This document shows positions 36,586 to 47,240 of a stretch of DNA of 64,000 bases, in pieces (positions within the stretch are counted from its first letter, which is position 1; the number at the start of each line of letters is the position of its first letter). The stretch is from the NCBI GenBank assembly GCA_002746415.1, contig NVXD01000017.1, forward strand, positions 62,001 to 126,000. The letters are read 5' to 3'. The notes beneath the pieces were generated by a model that saw nothing but the letters and a program-made list of their open reading frames with translations, made no database searches and was not told where the DNA came from. Source of the DNA: Flavobacteriaceae bacterium. Lineage in GTDB: Bacteria; Bacteroidota; Bacteroidia; Flavobacteriales; Flavobacteriaceae. Position numbers and translations under genes: made by a program.

Positions 36586-38730
36586 ATGAATAAAAAATCA
36601 TCCTTATACCTTATTATACTTGTATTGTTTGCTGCTTGCAATGAAGCTCCTAAGACCAGGATAACCAAAATTGATAGAGAAGCTGTATTTAACAGACATC
36701 AAGTAATTATTAATGAGGTAGATACATTAAATTCCCTTAGTTTAGGAAATGGTCGTTTTGCCATGACCATGGATGTCACTGGATTGCAAACCTTCCCAAA
36801 GTATTATAAAAACGGAATTCCTTTAGGCACACAATCTGAATGGGGCTGGCATAGTTTTCCTCCTTCTAAAGAATATAAGATTGAAGAAACCTTAAAAAAT
36901 CTTGACTCCCATGATCGAGAAGTTCCTTACGCTGTTCAATGGACTAGAGGCACGCCTGAAGCAGAAGCTAGTAATTACCTTCGACAGAACCCACATCGTA
37001 TTCATTTGGCAAACGTAGGCTGGCATATTGAAAAATCCGATGGTAGTATCGTTAACATAACAGACATAAAAGCAATCGACCAAAAGCTAAATATGTGGAA
37101 AGGTGAATTGGTTAGCAATTTTGAAGTTGATGGAGTTCCCATTGAGGTAATTTCATTGGTAGACCAAAACCAAGATGTTCTTGGGGTTCAAATAAAAAGT
37201 AGTCTCCTAAAAGATGGTAAAATAGGCATTCATATAAAATACCCCTACCCTACCGATAGCTTTCTAGATGAAGCCGCATTTTACAATGAAAATGAACCTA
37301 AAAGATTGCAGTATGAGGCCATAAATCCTAAAAATATATCCATTCAAAGAACCTTGGACAATACAGCATACTTTACTACCATTTCATCTTCTCAAGATAT
37401 TTCATCTGGCACACCAACTGATTATGGGTATATTCTTAAACCGGAGAGCAATGAAAATATATGGTCTTTTTCAGTAGCGTTTTCCGAGTCACAGTTAACC
37501 CAAACCAATCACGAGTTCAATGCATTTAGAGAGAATGTTCATGCCAGCTATAAAACGTTTTGGAATTCAGGAGGCATGATCAACTTTGGTAAAGTAACAG
37601 ATACTAGGGCGACAGAATTAGAACGCCGAATGGTGCTTTCGCTTTATCTCACACAGGTGAATTGCGGTGGCGCATCCCCACCCCAAGAAACAGGATTAAC
37701 ATACAACTCCTGGTATGGCAAACCTCATATGGAAATGGCCTGGTGGCATGGAGTTCATTTTGATTCGTGGAACCGTACAAGCATACTAGAAAAACAAGTT
37801 GATTGGTATCTTAGAAATTCATCTATTGCTAAAGAAATAGCCGAAAGACAAGGTTTTAAAGGAATTCGATGGCAGAAAATGACAGACAATAATGGTGGAG
37901 AAACTGCTTCATCAGTTGGTTCCTATCTCATATGGCAGCAACCGCATATCATTTATTTTTCTGAACTTTTGTATCGAAAAAATCCGACTAAAGAAACACT
38001 TGAAAAATATGCTGATGTAATAGAACAAACTGCGGAATTTATGGCAGATTTTGCTTGGTACGACCCTAATTTAAAACGCTATGTTTTAGGTCCAGGTGTT
38101 ATTGCCGCACAAGAACGGTTTGATCCAAAAATTACCATTAACCCAACTTATGAGTTAGCGTATTGGAAATGCGGACTGGAGTAAGCTCAGGTATGGAGAG
38201 AAAGAATGGAATTGGAGCGCAATCCAACATGGGATAAAGTTTTAAATGAACTCTCTCCCTTACCCATAAAAGACAATCTTTATTTGGCAACAGAAAGCAC
38301 TCTGGATTCTTATGAAACAGATAGCTTTATGACAGATCACCCTAGCGTCCTTGGAACGTATGGAATGTTACCCTTACTTGATGGTCTTGATAAAAAAGTA
38401 ATGAAAAATACCTTTGATAAAATTTGGGATATCTGGCATTGGGAAGATACCTGGGGTTGGGATTTTCCAATGACGGCCATGACTGCAACCCGATTAGGGG
38501 AGCCAGAAAAAGCTGTTGATGCGCTATTAATGCCTATAGTCACAAACACCTATCTTAAAAATGACCATAATTACCAAAGCAAAAGACTTCGGCTTTATTT
38601 ACCAGGTAACGGAGGTTATCTGATAGCCCTGGCCATGATGGCAGCTGGTACTGAAGAAAATCCAAAAGAAAACATTGGTTTTCCAAAAGATTGGAATGTG
38701 CAGCATGAAGGGTTAAACAAAATGTATTGA
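36586..38730 (+). pseudogene. glycosidase-like lipoprotein interrupted by an in-frame TAA
   Basis: The start at 36586 gives a lipoprotein signal (LYLIILVLFAACNEA). The frame ends at a TAA at 38182-38184 (after YWKCGLE) but the same frame continues as AQVWRERMELERNPTWDKV to 38730, so about 713 residues are split 532 + 181. Tryptophan-rich segments (AWWHGVHFDSWNR; SVGSYLIWQQPH; WHWEDTWGWDFPMTAM) are typical of six-hairpin (alpha/alpha) glycosidases, but I cannot name the family. A Lys codon AAA to TAA would explain it. The long first part may still be made but lacks the final quarter of the barrel. Confidence 0.75.
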
Positions 38731-38772
38731 TATAACAGAAATAAGAACTCGCATAAATAATTAAGAACAGTT

Positions 38773-40185
38773 ATGAAAACCACTAGAAGAAATTTTGTCA
38801 CATCATTAAGTATGCTTGCAGCGTATTCTGCATTTCCTATTAGTTCTTTTGATTTTGGAACCACCAAAAAATTAAAAATTGTCCTTGTCGGCACAGGTAT
38901 TAGAGGTACAAGCTTTTGGGGCAAAAGATTACAAGACCAGTACTCGGACATTCTTGAATTTGTAGGCCTGAGTGATATTAATCCAGGGCGATTGGCCTTT
39001 GGAAAAGAGTTTATAGGTGCAGATTGCCCCACTTTTATCAATTTTGATGAAATGCTTAAAAAAACCAGTCCAGATTTGGTCATTGTAACCACCAAAGATT
39101 CTACCCATCATGAATTTATCATAAAAGGGTTGGCGTATGGATGTGATGTACTCACTGAAAAACCATTGACCACCGATGAAGGAAAATGCCAAGACATTCT
39201 TGATGCTGAAAGAAAATCTGGCAAAAAATTAATAGTTGGCTTTAACTATCGTTGGAGTCCATATGCAACTAAAATAAAGGAATTATTGGCTAATAATACA
39301 ATTGGAAAATTAACATCGGTAGATTTTCATTGGTATTTAAACACCTATCATGGAGCATCTTATTTTAGAAGATGGCATGGACAAAAAGACCAAGGCGGTT
39401 CTTTATGGGTACACAAATCTACGCATCATTTTGACCTTTTAAATTGGTGGATAGATTCTGACCCCAAAGAAGTTTTTGCATATGGTGATTTAGAACATTA
39501 CGGTTCCAATGGTCCATTTAGAGGAGATAACTGTAGAAGTTGTGACCATAAATTAAAATGCGATTATTATTTTGACATTACCAAAGACAAGCGTTTAATG
39601 GATTTGTATGTGAACAATGAAGAACATGATGGGTATATAAGGGATAATTGTTTGTTTAGAGAAGAAATAGATATTTATGATAAAATGTCTGCCCAAGTAC
39701 AATATGCAAACAATGTATCTTTAAACTATTCCCTTACTACTTATTCCCCAATTGAAGGATGGAGAGTTAGTTTTAATGGTACAGAAGGAAGGATTGAAGC
39801 ATCATTGGACATTCCTTACCATGAAGCCACCAATATAAATCAGGCAGAAATGCATGCCAAAGAAATGGAACAAAATGCAATGGAGGAAATTAGTCATGAG
39901 TCCATCATAGTGCATAAAAACAGGAAAGATTTTGAAGTGTTATCTGTACCCATGGAAAAAAGCGGCCACGGTGGTGGAGACAAACGTTTACAAGACAAAA
40001 TTTTTAAAACTGCAGACGCTATGGATCCTTATGATAGGGCTGCTGGCAGTAGAGATGGAGCCATGTCTATTTTAATAGGTATTGGAGCTAGGAAGAGCAT
40101 TGAGTCTGGAAAGCCAATTAAAATTGGAGAATTGACCGATTTGGAACCCTGGATAAAAAGAAACAATGTTCCCGCTAGCAATTAA
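38773..40185 (+). CDS. exported Gfo/Idh/MocA-family oxidoreductase
   Basis: 470 residues. It begins MKTTRRNFVTSLSMLAAYSA, a twin-arginine (Tat)-like signal, so the folded NAD-bound protein is probably exported to the periplasm. The Rossmann part (IVLVGTGIRGTSFWGK) and the catalytic-region motif EKPLTTDEG follow, then a C-terminal alpha/beta domain with a four-Cys cluster (GDNCRSCDHKLKCDYYF, then DNCLFRE) that could bind a metal. The family uses bound or free NAD(P) to oxidise or reduce sugar carbons, commonly C3. It is 42 bases after the interrupted glycosidase and 91 before a GH109-like protein. Confidence 0.82.
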   Translation: MKTTRRNFVTSLSMLAAYSAFPISSFDFGTTKKLKIVLVGTGIRGTSFWGKRLQDQYSDILEFVGLSDINPGRLAFGKEFIGADCPTFINFDEMLKKTSPDLVIVTTKDSTHHEFIIKGLAYGCDVLTEKPLTTDEGKCQDILDAERKSGKKLIVGFNYRWSPYATKIKELLANNTIGKLTSVDFHWYLNTYHGASYFRRWHGQKDQGGSLWVHKSTHHFDLLNWWIDSDPKEVFAYGDLEHYGSNGPFRGDNCRSCDHKLKCDYYFDITKDKRLMDLYVNNEEHDGYIRDNCLFREEIDIYDKMSAQVQYANNVSLNYSLTTYSPIEGWRVSFNGTEGRIEASLDIPYHEATNINQAEMHAKEMEQNAMEEISHESIIVHKNRKDFEVLSVPMEKSGHGGGDKRLQDKIFKTADAMDPYDRAAGSRDGAMSILIGIGARKSIESGKPIKIGELTDLEPWIKRNNVPASN

Positions 40186-40276
40186 AAATCTCTTTGTAAA
40201 TTAGGCATTGACTTAGATGAGATAAACTGAAGACAAATTCATTCGGGCATATCTTTTACAAGCTAATACATAATTT

Positions 40277-41698
40277 ATGGGAAAATCAAAAGAATCAAGA
40301 CGTGGTTTTATTAAAGGATTGGGTGCTATTGGCGCGGTAACTGCTGTTGGATGCATTTCAAATGAAAATAATAAAACTGCCTCTAATACCAGTCTAACTC
40401 CTCGTGCTAAAGATGCCCAGTATATGGGAGATTTTTCAGCAACTTCTTTAAAAACAGTTCGTTGTGCATTTATCGGAGTTGGAGCAAGAGGTTCTGGTCA
40501 TGTGAGTCAGTTTGCAGAAATTGAAGGAGTAGAAATTGTTGCCATTTGTGATTTGTATGAAGATTTGGCAAAAGAATCGGAAAAAGAATGCAAAGAAAAA
40601 GGTATTGGTCGTCATCAAAACATTGCATTGTACCATGGGGATGAGCACCTTTGGAAAAAAATGTTGCAAGAAATACAACCTGATGCCGTTTTTATAGCAA
40701 CACCATGGAGTCTACACGCACCCATGGCCATAGCAACAATGGAGGCAGGAGCACATGCCTTTCTTGAGGTCCCTATTGCGACTACTATTGAAGAGATGTG
40801 GAAGATAATTGCTGTTTCAGAAAAAACTCAGAAGCATTGCATGATGATGGAGAATGTTAATTATGGAAGAGAGGAATTACTATACCTCAACATGTGCAGA
40901 AAAGGAGTCATTGGTCACTTACTCCACGGAGAAGCCTCTTATATTCATGAGCTTAGGTTTCAGATGGAGGAGCAGGAAAGAGGAACCGGATCTTGGCGCA
41001 CACCCCATTATGCAAATCGCAACGGAAACTTATACCCCACACATGGGTTGGGACCTGTTGCCCAATACATGAATCTAGGAAGGTCAGAAGATAATTTTTC
41101 AAGACTGGTCTCATTTTCATCTCCAGCAATTGGCCGAAAGGATTACGCAGAAAAAAATTACGATAAAGACCATAAATGGAACCAATTAGAATATAATGGA
41201 GGAGATATGAATACCTCGATTATCAAAACTACCTTGGGAAGAACAATTATGGTGCAGTGGGATGAAACAAGCCCAAGACCGTATAGCCGCCTAAATTTAA
41301 TCCAAGGATCAAAAGGAACATTGGCTGGTTTCCCAACTAGAGTAGCCTTAGAGGGTGGTGTGGAAGGAATTACAGAAAGTCATCATGAATGGGCACAAGG
41401 CGCTGAGCAATTACAAGCTATTTATGAAAAGTACGAGCATCCACTTTACAAACGCCTTGGAGACCTTGCAACAAAAATGGGCGGTCATGGCGGTATGGAT
41501 TTTATGATGAGGTATAGGATTATTGAATGCTTAAGAAATGGTACACCTTTAGATCAAAATGTATATGAAGGGTGTTTTTGGAGTGCAGTAGCTCCATTAA
41601 CGGAAGCATCGGTCACTCAAGATGGAATGCCTCAAGAATTTCCTGATTTTACTAGGGGAGAATGGAAGAAAACCAAACCATTAGCCATTATTTCGTAA
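40277..41698 (+). CDS. GH109-like Gfo/Idh/MocA-family protein, exported
   Basis: 473 residues. The Tat-like signal MGKSKESRRGFIKGLGAIGAV is followed by an NAD-binding segment CAFIGVGARGSGHVSQFA, the GH109-type active-site region FLEVPIATTIEEMW, HCMMMENVNYGREEL and NLYPTHGLGPVAQYMNLGR. GH109 enzymes (alpha-N-acetylgalactosaminidases) keep NAD+ bound and cut glycosidic bonds through a 3-keto intermediate. It is therefore likely a periplasmic glycosidase for a HexNAc-type linkage. It is followed by a DUF5009 protein (17 bases) and a kinase that suit HexNAc use. Confidence 0.82.
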   Translation: MGKSKESRRGFIKGLGAIGAVTAVGCISNENNKTASNTSLTPRAKDAQYMGDFSATSLKTVRCAFIGVGARGSGHVSQFAEIEGVEIVAICDLYEDLAKESEKECKEKGIGRHQNIALYHGDEHLWKKMLQEIQPDAVFIATPWSLHAPMAIATMEAGAHAFLEVPIATTIEEMWKIIAVSEKTQKHCMMMENVNYGREELLYLNMCRKGVIGHLLHGEASYIHELRFQMEEQERGTGSWRTPHYANRNGNLYPTHGLGPVAQYMNLGRSEDNFSRLVSFSSPAIGRKDYAEKNYDKDHKWNQLEYNGGDMNTSIIKTTLGRTIMVQWDETSPRPYSRLNLIQGSKGTLAGFPTRVALEGGVEGITESHHEWAQGAEQLQAIYEKYEHPLYKRLGDLATKMGGHGGMDFMMRYRIIECLRNGTPLDQNVYEGCFWSAVAPLTEASVTQDGMPQEFPDFTRGEWKKTKPLAIIS

Positions 41699-41715
41699 CG
41701 TGAATAACCAACACT

Positions 41716-42816
41716 ATGACAAAAATACTACCCAACCGAATTAAATCCATAGATGTTTTTAGAGGCTTCACAATGCTTCTTCTAATTGGAGAATTCACTC
41801 AGTTTTTTGAATTGATTCCACATGACCCAACCACAGATGAAGGTTTCATTAGTATTGTTGGGCGCCAATTGCACCATCATCCTTGGAATGGGCTCCGATT
41901 TTGGGATTTAATTCAGCCTTTCTTTATGTTCATTGTGGGTTTATCCTTGCCTTTTGCAATAAATAACCGCATAAAAAAAGGGAATACCTCAAAACAAATT
42001 TTCAAGCATGTTTTTAAAAGATCCATCATTCTTTTAGTTCTAGGATGGGCATTGTATTGTATTGCTAACGGAAGTATTACCACCTATTTTCAAAATGTCT
42101 TGGCACAAATTGGTATTACTTATCTGATAGCCTATCTCATTATGAAACGCACCTATACCTTTCAAATTTTATTTTCTATTGGTCTTTTGATTTTTGCAGA
42201 TGCACTATATCTTTATTTTCCTGTTGATGGGTTTAACCATCCCTATATTTTAGGTCAAAACTTTGGTGCTTGGTTTGATTCCTTATACGGAGGCGCAGAT
42301 ATAAATGGGGGATGGAATTCCTTCAATGCAATCCCTACTGCGGCACATACTATATGGGGTGTTTTGGTGGGCAAACTGTTATTGGAACAAAAAGCAGCAA
42401 GCAAGAAACTAAAACAATTACTCTTAGTTGGCCTTATATTAGTTGTCGTCGGCTATGCCATGGACCCTTTAGTGCCCATCATAAAAAGAATTGCAACATC
42501 TTCCTTTGTACTAGTCAGCGGTGGATGGGCCATCTTGATTATGGCCCTACTATATTGGTTGATTGATATCCGAAAATTGGATGGTAAATGGACACTTTTC
42601 TTTAGTGTAGTAAGCATGAACTCCTTATTCATTTACCTCTTTGCCCATCTTAATGGCGGCAGTCTTATTGAACAAATAGTACACCCATTTACAAATGCAT
42701 TGTTTGCTTGGAGTGGTGTACTTTCTGTAGAAATCATAACAAGTTTGTTTGTGTGGTCGTCTTTCTGGGGTCTCTGTTACTGGATGTATAAAAAACAATT
42801 GTTCATTAAAATCTAA
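41716..42816 (+). CDS. DUF5009/heparan-acetyltransferase-like membrane protein
   Basis: 366 residues with about ten membrane helices. It begins with RIKSIDVFRGFTMLLLIGEF, as in DUF5009/DUF1624 acyltransferase-like proteins, and carries the HHHPWNGLRFWDLIQPFF region with the conserved WDL. Relatives of heparan-alpha-glucosaminide N-acetyltransferase move acetyl groups across the membrane onto sugars. In this cluster it might acetylate or handle a HexNAc-like product, which is inference. It follows the GH109-like gene closely. Confidence 0.8.
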   Translation: MTKILPNRIKSIDVFRGFTMLLLIGEFTQFFELIPHDPTTDEGFISIVGRQLHHHPWNGLRFWDLIQPFFMFIVGLSLPFAINNRIKKGNTSKQIFKHVFKRSIILLVLGWALYCIANGSITTYFQNVLAQIGITYLIAYLIMKRTYTFQILFSIGLLIFADALYLYFPVDGFNHPYILGQNFGAWFDSLYGGADINGGWNSFNAIPTAAHTIWGVLVGKLLLEQKAASKKLKQLLLVGLILVVVGYAMDPLVPIIKRIATSSFVLVSGGWAILIMALLYWLIDIRKLDGKWTLFFSVVSMNSLFIYLFAHLNGGSLIEQIVHPFTNALFAWSGVLSVEIITSLFVWSSFWGLCYWMYKKQLFIKI

Positions 42817-42854
42817 TTGAAACACAACTAATTAAAATTTATAATTGCCCGCTA

Positions 42855-43955
42855 ATGAGTCCCAAATTAATTGTTGATCAATTTGCCCTAACAGAATCGT
42901 ATGGCGATGTTTCCCCTTTTGGAGGAGGACATATCAATGACACCTATCTTGTAGAAAACGGCAGCACAGGAAAGCATTCCTATTTATTGCAAAAAATAAA
43001 CCAACATGCCTTTAAAAATGTTGAAACATTAATGGGCAATATAACTTTGGTCACTTCGCACATCAGAAAAAAAATGATTGCAAACAATAGCACTGATATT
43101 GATAGCAAATCTTTGAAAGTGATTCCAACAAAAAACAGGACAACGTTCTTCACAGATTCAGATAATCAACATTGGAGAATGTATAATTTTATTAACGATA
43201 GTAAGGTATTTGATAAAGTAACGGACACTAATATTGCCTTTGAAGGTGCACGTATGTTCGGTAGTTTTTTAACCACTCTTTCAGACCTTCAGCCAAGTTT
43301 ACTTCAAGAGACAATTCCAGATTTTCACAATATAAAAAGAAGGCTACAGCAGCTTCAGCATCAAATTAAAGAAGATAAAGCAGACCGAGTTAAATATGCC
43401 AAGGATGCTATTAGATATGTTAACTCCAGTTATGAGATAATGAGCACCATTCAAAAACTAGGCGAAAAAGGACATATACCCTATAGAATTACACATAACG
43501 ATACCAAATTAAACAATGTACTGTTTGATAAAAACAACCAAGGACTCTGTGTGGTTGATTTAGACACTGTAATGCCAGGATTTGTGCATTACGACTTTGG
43601 TGATGGCATTCGTACATCGGCAAACACTGGAGAAGAGGATGATGCTGATTTAAAAAATATTGGTTATGATTTAGAAATGTTCAAGGCCTTTAGCAGGGGC
43701 TACATAAGTGCAACACATGAACTATTAAACGAGGTAGAGCTCAACTCTTTGGCATATGCAAGCCTATTGTTTCCGTTTATTATGGGAGTTCGGTTTTTAA
43801 CGGATTATCTTGCTGGGGATGCCTATTATAAAACAAAATATGACGATCATAATTTAATTAGGGCCAAAGCACAATTTAAACTGGCTCAAGATGGAGAGTT
43901 GAAACTTGAGGAGATGAAAAGAGTGATACAAAGGCTTACTTTAAATAAGGGTTGA
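42855..43955 (+). CDS. aminoglycoside-phosphotransferase-fold kinase, NahK-like
   Basis: 366 residues. The family pattern is clear: FGGGHINDTYLVEN near residue 22, the YLLQKINQHAFKNVETLMGNI stretch typical of N-acetylhexosamine kinases (NahK-like), the catalytic loop THNDTKLNNVLFD and VVDLDTVMPGFVHYDFGD with the metal Asp. The enzyme should phosphorylate a sugar C1-OH in the cytoplasm. It closes the rightward group and converges with the DUF1593 gene, with a short AT-rich hairpin between. Confidence 0.82.
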   Translation: MSPKLIVDQFALTESYGDVSPFGGGHINDTYLVENGSTGKHSYLLQKINQHAFKNVETLMGNITLVTSHIRKKMIANNSTDIDSKSLKVIPTKNRTTFFTDSDNQHWRMYNFINDSKVFDKVTDTNIAFEGARMFGSFLTTLSDLQPSLLQETIPDFHNIKRRLQQLQHQIKEDKADRVKYAKDAIRYVNSSYEIMSTIQKLGEKGHIPYRITHNDTKLNNVLFDKNNQGLCVVDLDTVMPGFVHYDFGDGIRTSANTGEEDDADLKNIGYDLEMFKAFSRGYISATHELLNEVELNSLAYASLLFPFIMGVRFLTDYLAGDAYYKTKYDDHNLIRAKAQFKLAQDGELKLEEMKRVIQRLTLNKG

Positions 43956-43973
43956 TTTTAGAAATCCTTATTT
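43943..43973. terminator. possible bidirectional terminator between converging genes
   Basis: AAATAAGG pairs with CCTTATTT around a 15-base loop, overlapping the end of the kinase gene. The stem is AT-rich and short, so the call is tentative. Confidence 0.4.
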
Positions 43974-43983
43974 TATGGTTAAC

Positions 43984-45513
43984 CTAATTTGTTTCTAATA
44001 CAACTCTTTGATATCTAGTTAAGCTTGGTGTACCAGAATCTGTCACCTCTATAATCATATGAATCGTTTCTCCTTTTTTAATATCATTTGGAACCAATAA
44101 GGATGTTTTGGATTTATTTGGGTGCAGTACCTTCACTTTCCCAGCATATGTATCCACTTCTTCGTATTGCCACCATGAGTAACCCAATTTATCACCATCT
44201 GGATCCGTTGCATTAGCTCTTAGCTTTACTTTTTGCCCTGGTTTTACTTGTACCACGTTCGATTGATCCAATTGAATAATAGGTGCGTGATTGGCATTTT
44301 CATAATTCTTTATACACCAATCAGCCCTGGAAGCAAAATCTAGTTGTAGCGTTTTTAACCATCTTATTTGAGGATAAGCTAAGTCCATTTTCTGTGAAAT
44401 AGGGTTGAAATCAGCTACTTCTTCCCCATCTTCCCATCGGTTTAGGTTTGTTTTGGATTGTTGCAAGCGACCTCCCCAACCACCATAATGTGGGTTATTT
44501 AAATTGTCAAGACCTATATCGACTAAATGAAGAAAAGCTGGAGAATCTCCTTCAGAAATAAAATCATATTTCTTAAAGGTTCCCCATTGTGTTTCTTTCA
44601 ATTTGGAAAGGTCTCCATGAATGTGCTCATCATCACCTTCCTGTTTTTGCCCATCCCCATAACTGTAATACATCTTCAAAAGAGGCCCATGGTTATTAAT
44701 GATATTTCGCCCCATAAATTCGCCCTCAAGGTATGGATGCAATTCTTCGCTCACAGCACTTTTCCATGGGTAAGCAAAACACCAAAACTGATTGGAATTA
44801 TAGTATATTTTTACATCGGGCCAGTTTGTTGATATATACTTTCTATAGGTAGCATCTTGATCCAAGATGGCATATATAATGGCCTTTTTACATACTTTTG
44901 AATAAATCTCTGACCATTGATCTGTATTCTTATACTCTTTTTCAATGACTTTCAAAGCTCTTGCTATGGTATTGGTGCCACCCCAGACTTGTAGATAAAG
45001 GGGCGACATATCATCATCTAATAATTTATTTTTAATGAAATTGGAGCCTTCTGTATCTTTATCCATCTCACCTTCAAAATCTATATTTCCAATTTTAACC
45101 AAACTTTTTAAATAGTCTGCTGTCGGGAAACCTTCGGCATGGGTGCTCAAAATGGGATAAACCTCATCATATGCTGCTATTAATTCCTGCATCCACTGAG
45201 TACCAGGCCAGCGTAAATCTGTTTGTTCTCCGTAAATTTTCCTCGTCATCTCCATTTCAGAAACCATAGTTGTTCCTTTCCCATCACCCTTATAATGCCA
45301 CATAGAACTACTATAAATAAGACCTTCTATTTTAAACTCATTTGCATACAATAACATTCTAATAAATGAATCTACATCATCTATTTCACCGTCAGTTGTA
45401 ACAATTGTACGTGGTTTTTCTTCTATGGATTGTGCGACCAATTGTAGATTATACAATAACAATAGTCCGCCTATAAAAAGCAACCTCCTCCTCCTCAACC
45501 AATTAATTTTCAT
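43984..45513 (-). CDS. DUF1593 (Sde0182 nucleoside-hydrolase-like) protein
   Basis: 509 residues. Signal peptide or membrane anchor at the start (LLFIGGLLLLYNLQLVAQS). The nucleoside-hydrolase-like domain has the acidic start IVTTDGEIDDVDSFIRMLLYANEF, YSSSMWHYKGDGKGT, and HIHGDLSKLKETQWG. A C-terminal beta sandwich follows (VKPGQKVKLRANATDPDGDKL). These proteins are found in carbohydrate-degrading clusters of marine bacteria but their activity is poorly defined; ribosyl- or sugar-hydrolase activity is plausible. It is 11 bases overlapped by the esterase gene, so the two form one transcript. Confidence 0.82.
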   Translation of the reverse strand: MKINWLRRRRLLFIGGLLLLYNLQLVAQSIEEKPRTIVTTDGEIDDVDSFIRMLLYANEFKIEGLIYSSSMWHYKGDGKGTTMVSEMEMTRKIYGEQTDLRWPGTQWMQELIAAYDEVYPILSTHAEGFPTADYLKSLVKIGNIDFEGEMDKDTEGSNFIKNKLLDDDMSPLYLQVWGGTNTIARALKVIEKEYKNTDQWSEIYSKVCKKAIIYAILDQDATYRKYISTNWPDVKIYYNSNQFWCFAYPWKSAVSEELHPYLEGEFMGRNIINNHGPLLKMYYSYGDGQKQEGDDEHIHGDLSKLKETQWGTFKKYDFISEGDSPAFLHLVDIGLDNLNNPHYGGWGGRLQQSKTNLNRWEDGEEVADFNPISQKMDLAYPQIRWLKTLQLDFASRADWCIKNYENANHAPIIQLDQSNVVQVKPGQKVKLRANATDPDGDKLGYSWWQYEEVDTYAGKVKVLHPNKSKTSLLVPNDIKKGETIHMIIEVTDSGTPSLTRYQRVVLETN

Positions 45514-47131
45514 ATGCCTTATCTAAAAATTCATATCTGGCATCATTTTCTGCCTTAATCAATTTGCTTTCAGTATCAATAACCAGCACAGGAGGAGTAT
45601 TGTCTTTTGCTTTTGCTGCCTCCCAGTTAGGTAAATCTGATTGATTGGGATTCCCTGTTTTTATAAAATTGGCAAAATAGTTTTGCATGTCCTTAGATAC
45701 TTTATAATCGTCCGCTGTCCATGCGTAATCATCTACCAGATGTAAATTACCCATACAATACTCAATTTCACAAGCATGTGGTGCTCCAACAGCCTTTGGC
45801 ATTTCTGGGGCATCAGAACTTTTCTCTATCGTACCACCTGCCAATCCAGATGTTAAATTTTGATTTGCTAAAGGCGGGCGAAGTTTGCTGTATAAATAAC
45901 GATAAACAGCTTGCTTACTATTTTTTCTGTGAAGATCAAACCATTTCCAGGTGCTATAGGAAATGAAGCGATCTGATGCCATTGCAGTAGCAGATAGAAC
46001 AATTTCATTGTCATTAGCATGAGGATACAATGCCAATACCTCTTCATACTTTTTGGGATAAGCTTCTTTTACTTTATTGACAAAATTTTCCTTAGTATAG
46101 GGTCCTTGGGTAAAAGCCATTCCCGGTATTTCTGCGGAATTCCAACCCAATAACAAAGGCACTTGCGCTTGTTCCTTGGCTTCAAATATTTCGGGAAGTG
46201 TTTTAGGTAAAAAATAATTATCTATCACAACAGGAAATCCAAATCTTTTAGATGCATTATATATTTCATAGATTTCTCTAGTGCTCAGCTTTCTAAAGTC
46301 ATCAAAGCTGTCAATTCCAGCTTTTTCTATAAATACTGCTCCCGCCTTTTCTCCATCCTCCAGAGAAATAGGAGACATGGTAGGGTTAATTCCTGCACCA
46401 CTTTCACCTATAGCGCCTGCAATTAAGTCTTTAGACAAAGGTGATGCCATTTGCATGCTTACACCAATTGAACCAGCCGACTCGCCTGCAATAGTAACCT
46501 TTTTGGGGTCGCCACCAAAAGCTGCAATATTTTTCTGTACCCATTTCAAGGCCGCATTTTGATCCAATACGCCATAGTTTCCAGATGCTTTATAGGGTGA
46601 TTCAGCACTCAACTCAGCGTGTGTAAAAAAACCAAAAATATTTAGTCTATAATTGGTGGTCACTACTACCATGCCTTTTTTGGCCATACTTTCACCATCA
46701 TACCTGGGTTCGGAAGCATCTCCAGCTACATTACCGCCTCCAAAGAAGTAGACCAACACTGGCAAATCTTTGGTATTTCTATTCGTTGGTGTCCATACAT
46801 TTAAATACAAGCAATCCTCACTTACTCCCTTTGATCTAGATTTCATATCTCCAAAAACCATAGTTTGCATTGGTCTAGGTCCAAAGGCTTTAGTCTCTTT
46901 TATCCCTTCCCAATTATCAAGGGGTTGTGGAGCTTTCCAACGTAATTCCCCAACCGGTGGTTTGGCAAAAGGAATGCCAAAATAAGTTTGTATGCCATTA
47001 TGGGTATTGTAATTACCTTCAATACCGCCATTTTCAACTTGTACTTGTACCGGAAATGCATTTTCATTTTGTCCACTTACAGTTAGGTTAACAATTAAGA
47101 ACAGCACACATATAAATCTTAGCTTTTTCAT
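45503..47131 (-). CDS. type B carboxylesterase, exported
   Basis: 542 residues with a cleavable signal (VNLTVSGQN). The alpha/beta hydrolase core shows the oxyanion-loop FFGGGNVAGDASEPRYDG (one Gly-rich variation), nucleophile GESAGS, SEDCLYLNVWTP and the catalytic His in GAPHACEIEYCMGN. It probably removes acyl groups from glycans. It is upstream of the DUF1593 gene (11-base overlap) and divergent from the Nudix-type regulator. A second, different type B esterase lies at 52640. Confidence 0.85.
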   Translation of the reverse strand: MKKLRFICVLFLIVNLTVSGQNENAFPVQVQVENGGIEGNYNTHNGIQTYFGIPFAKPPVGELRWKAPQPLDNWEGIKETKAFGPRPMQTMVFGDMKSRSKGVSEDCLYLNVWTPTNRNTKDLPVLVYFFGGGNVAGDASEPRYDGESMAKKGMVVVTTNYRLNIFGFFTHAELSAESPYKASGNYGVLDQNAALKWVQKNIAAFGGDPKKVTIAGESAGSIGVSMQMASPLSKDLIAGAIGESGAGINPTMSPISLEDGEKAGAVFIEKAGIDSFDDFRKLSTREIYEIYNASKRFGFPVVIDNYFLPKTLPEIFEAKEQAQVPLLLGWNSAEIPGMAFTQGPYTKENFVNKVKEAYPKKYEEVLALYPHANDNEIVLSATAMASDRFISYSTWKWFDLHRKNSKQAVYRYLYSKLRPPLANQNLTSGLAGGTIEKSSDAPEMPKAVGAPHACEIEYCMGNLHLVDDYAWTADDYKVSKDMQNYFANFIKTGNPNQSDLPNWEAAKAKDNTPPVLVIDTESKLIKAENDARYEFLDKAYEN

Positions 47132-47240
47132 AGAAATTGAGTTTTTTTAATCTATTGTCTCATTTTGTTACAATAATAATTGCTTTTTTTGAATTATTTG
47201 CTTTTTTTTGACAAAACATTAAATTTCTCATCTAAAATCC

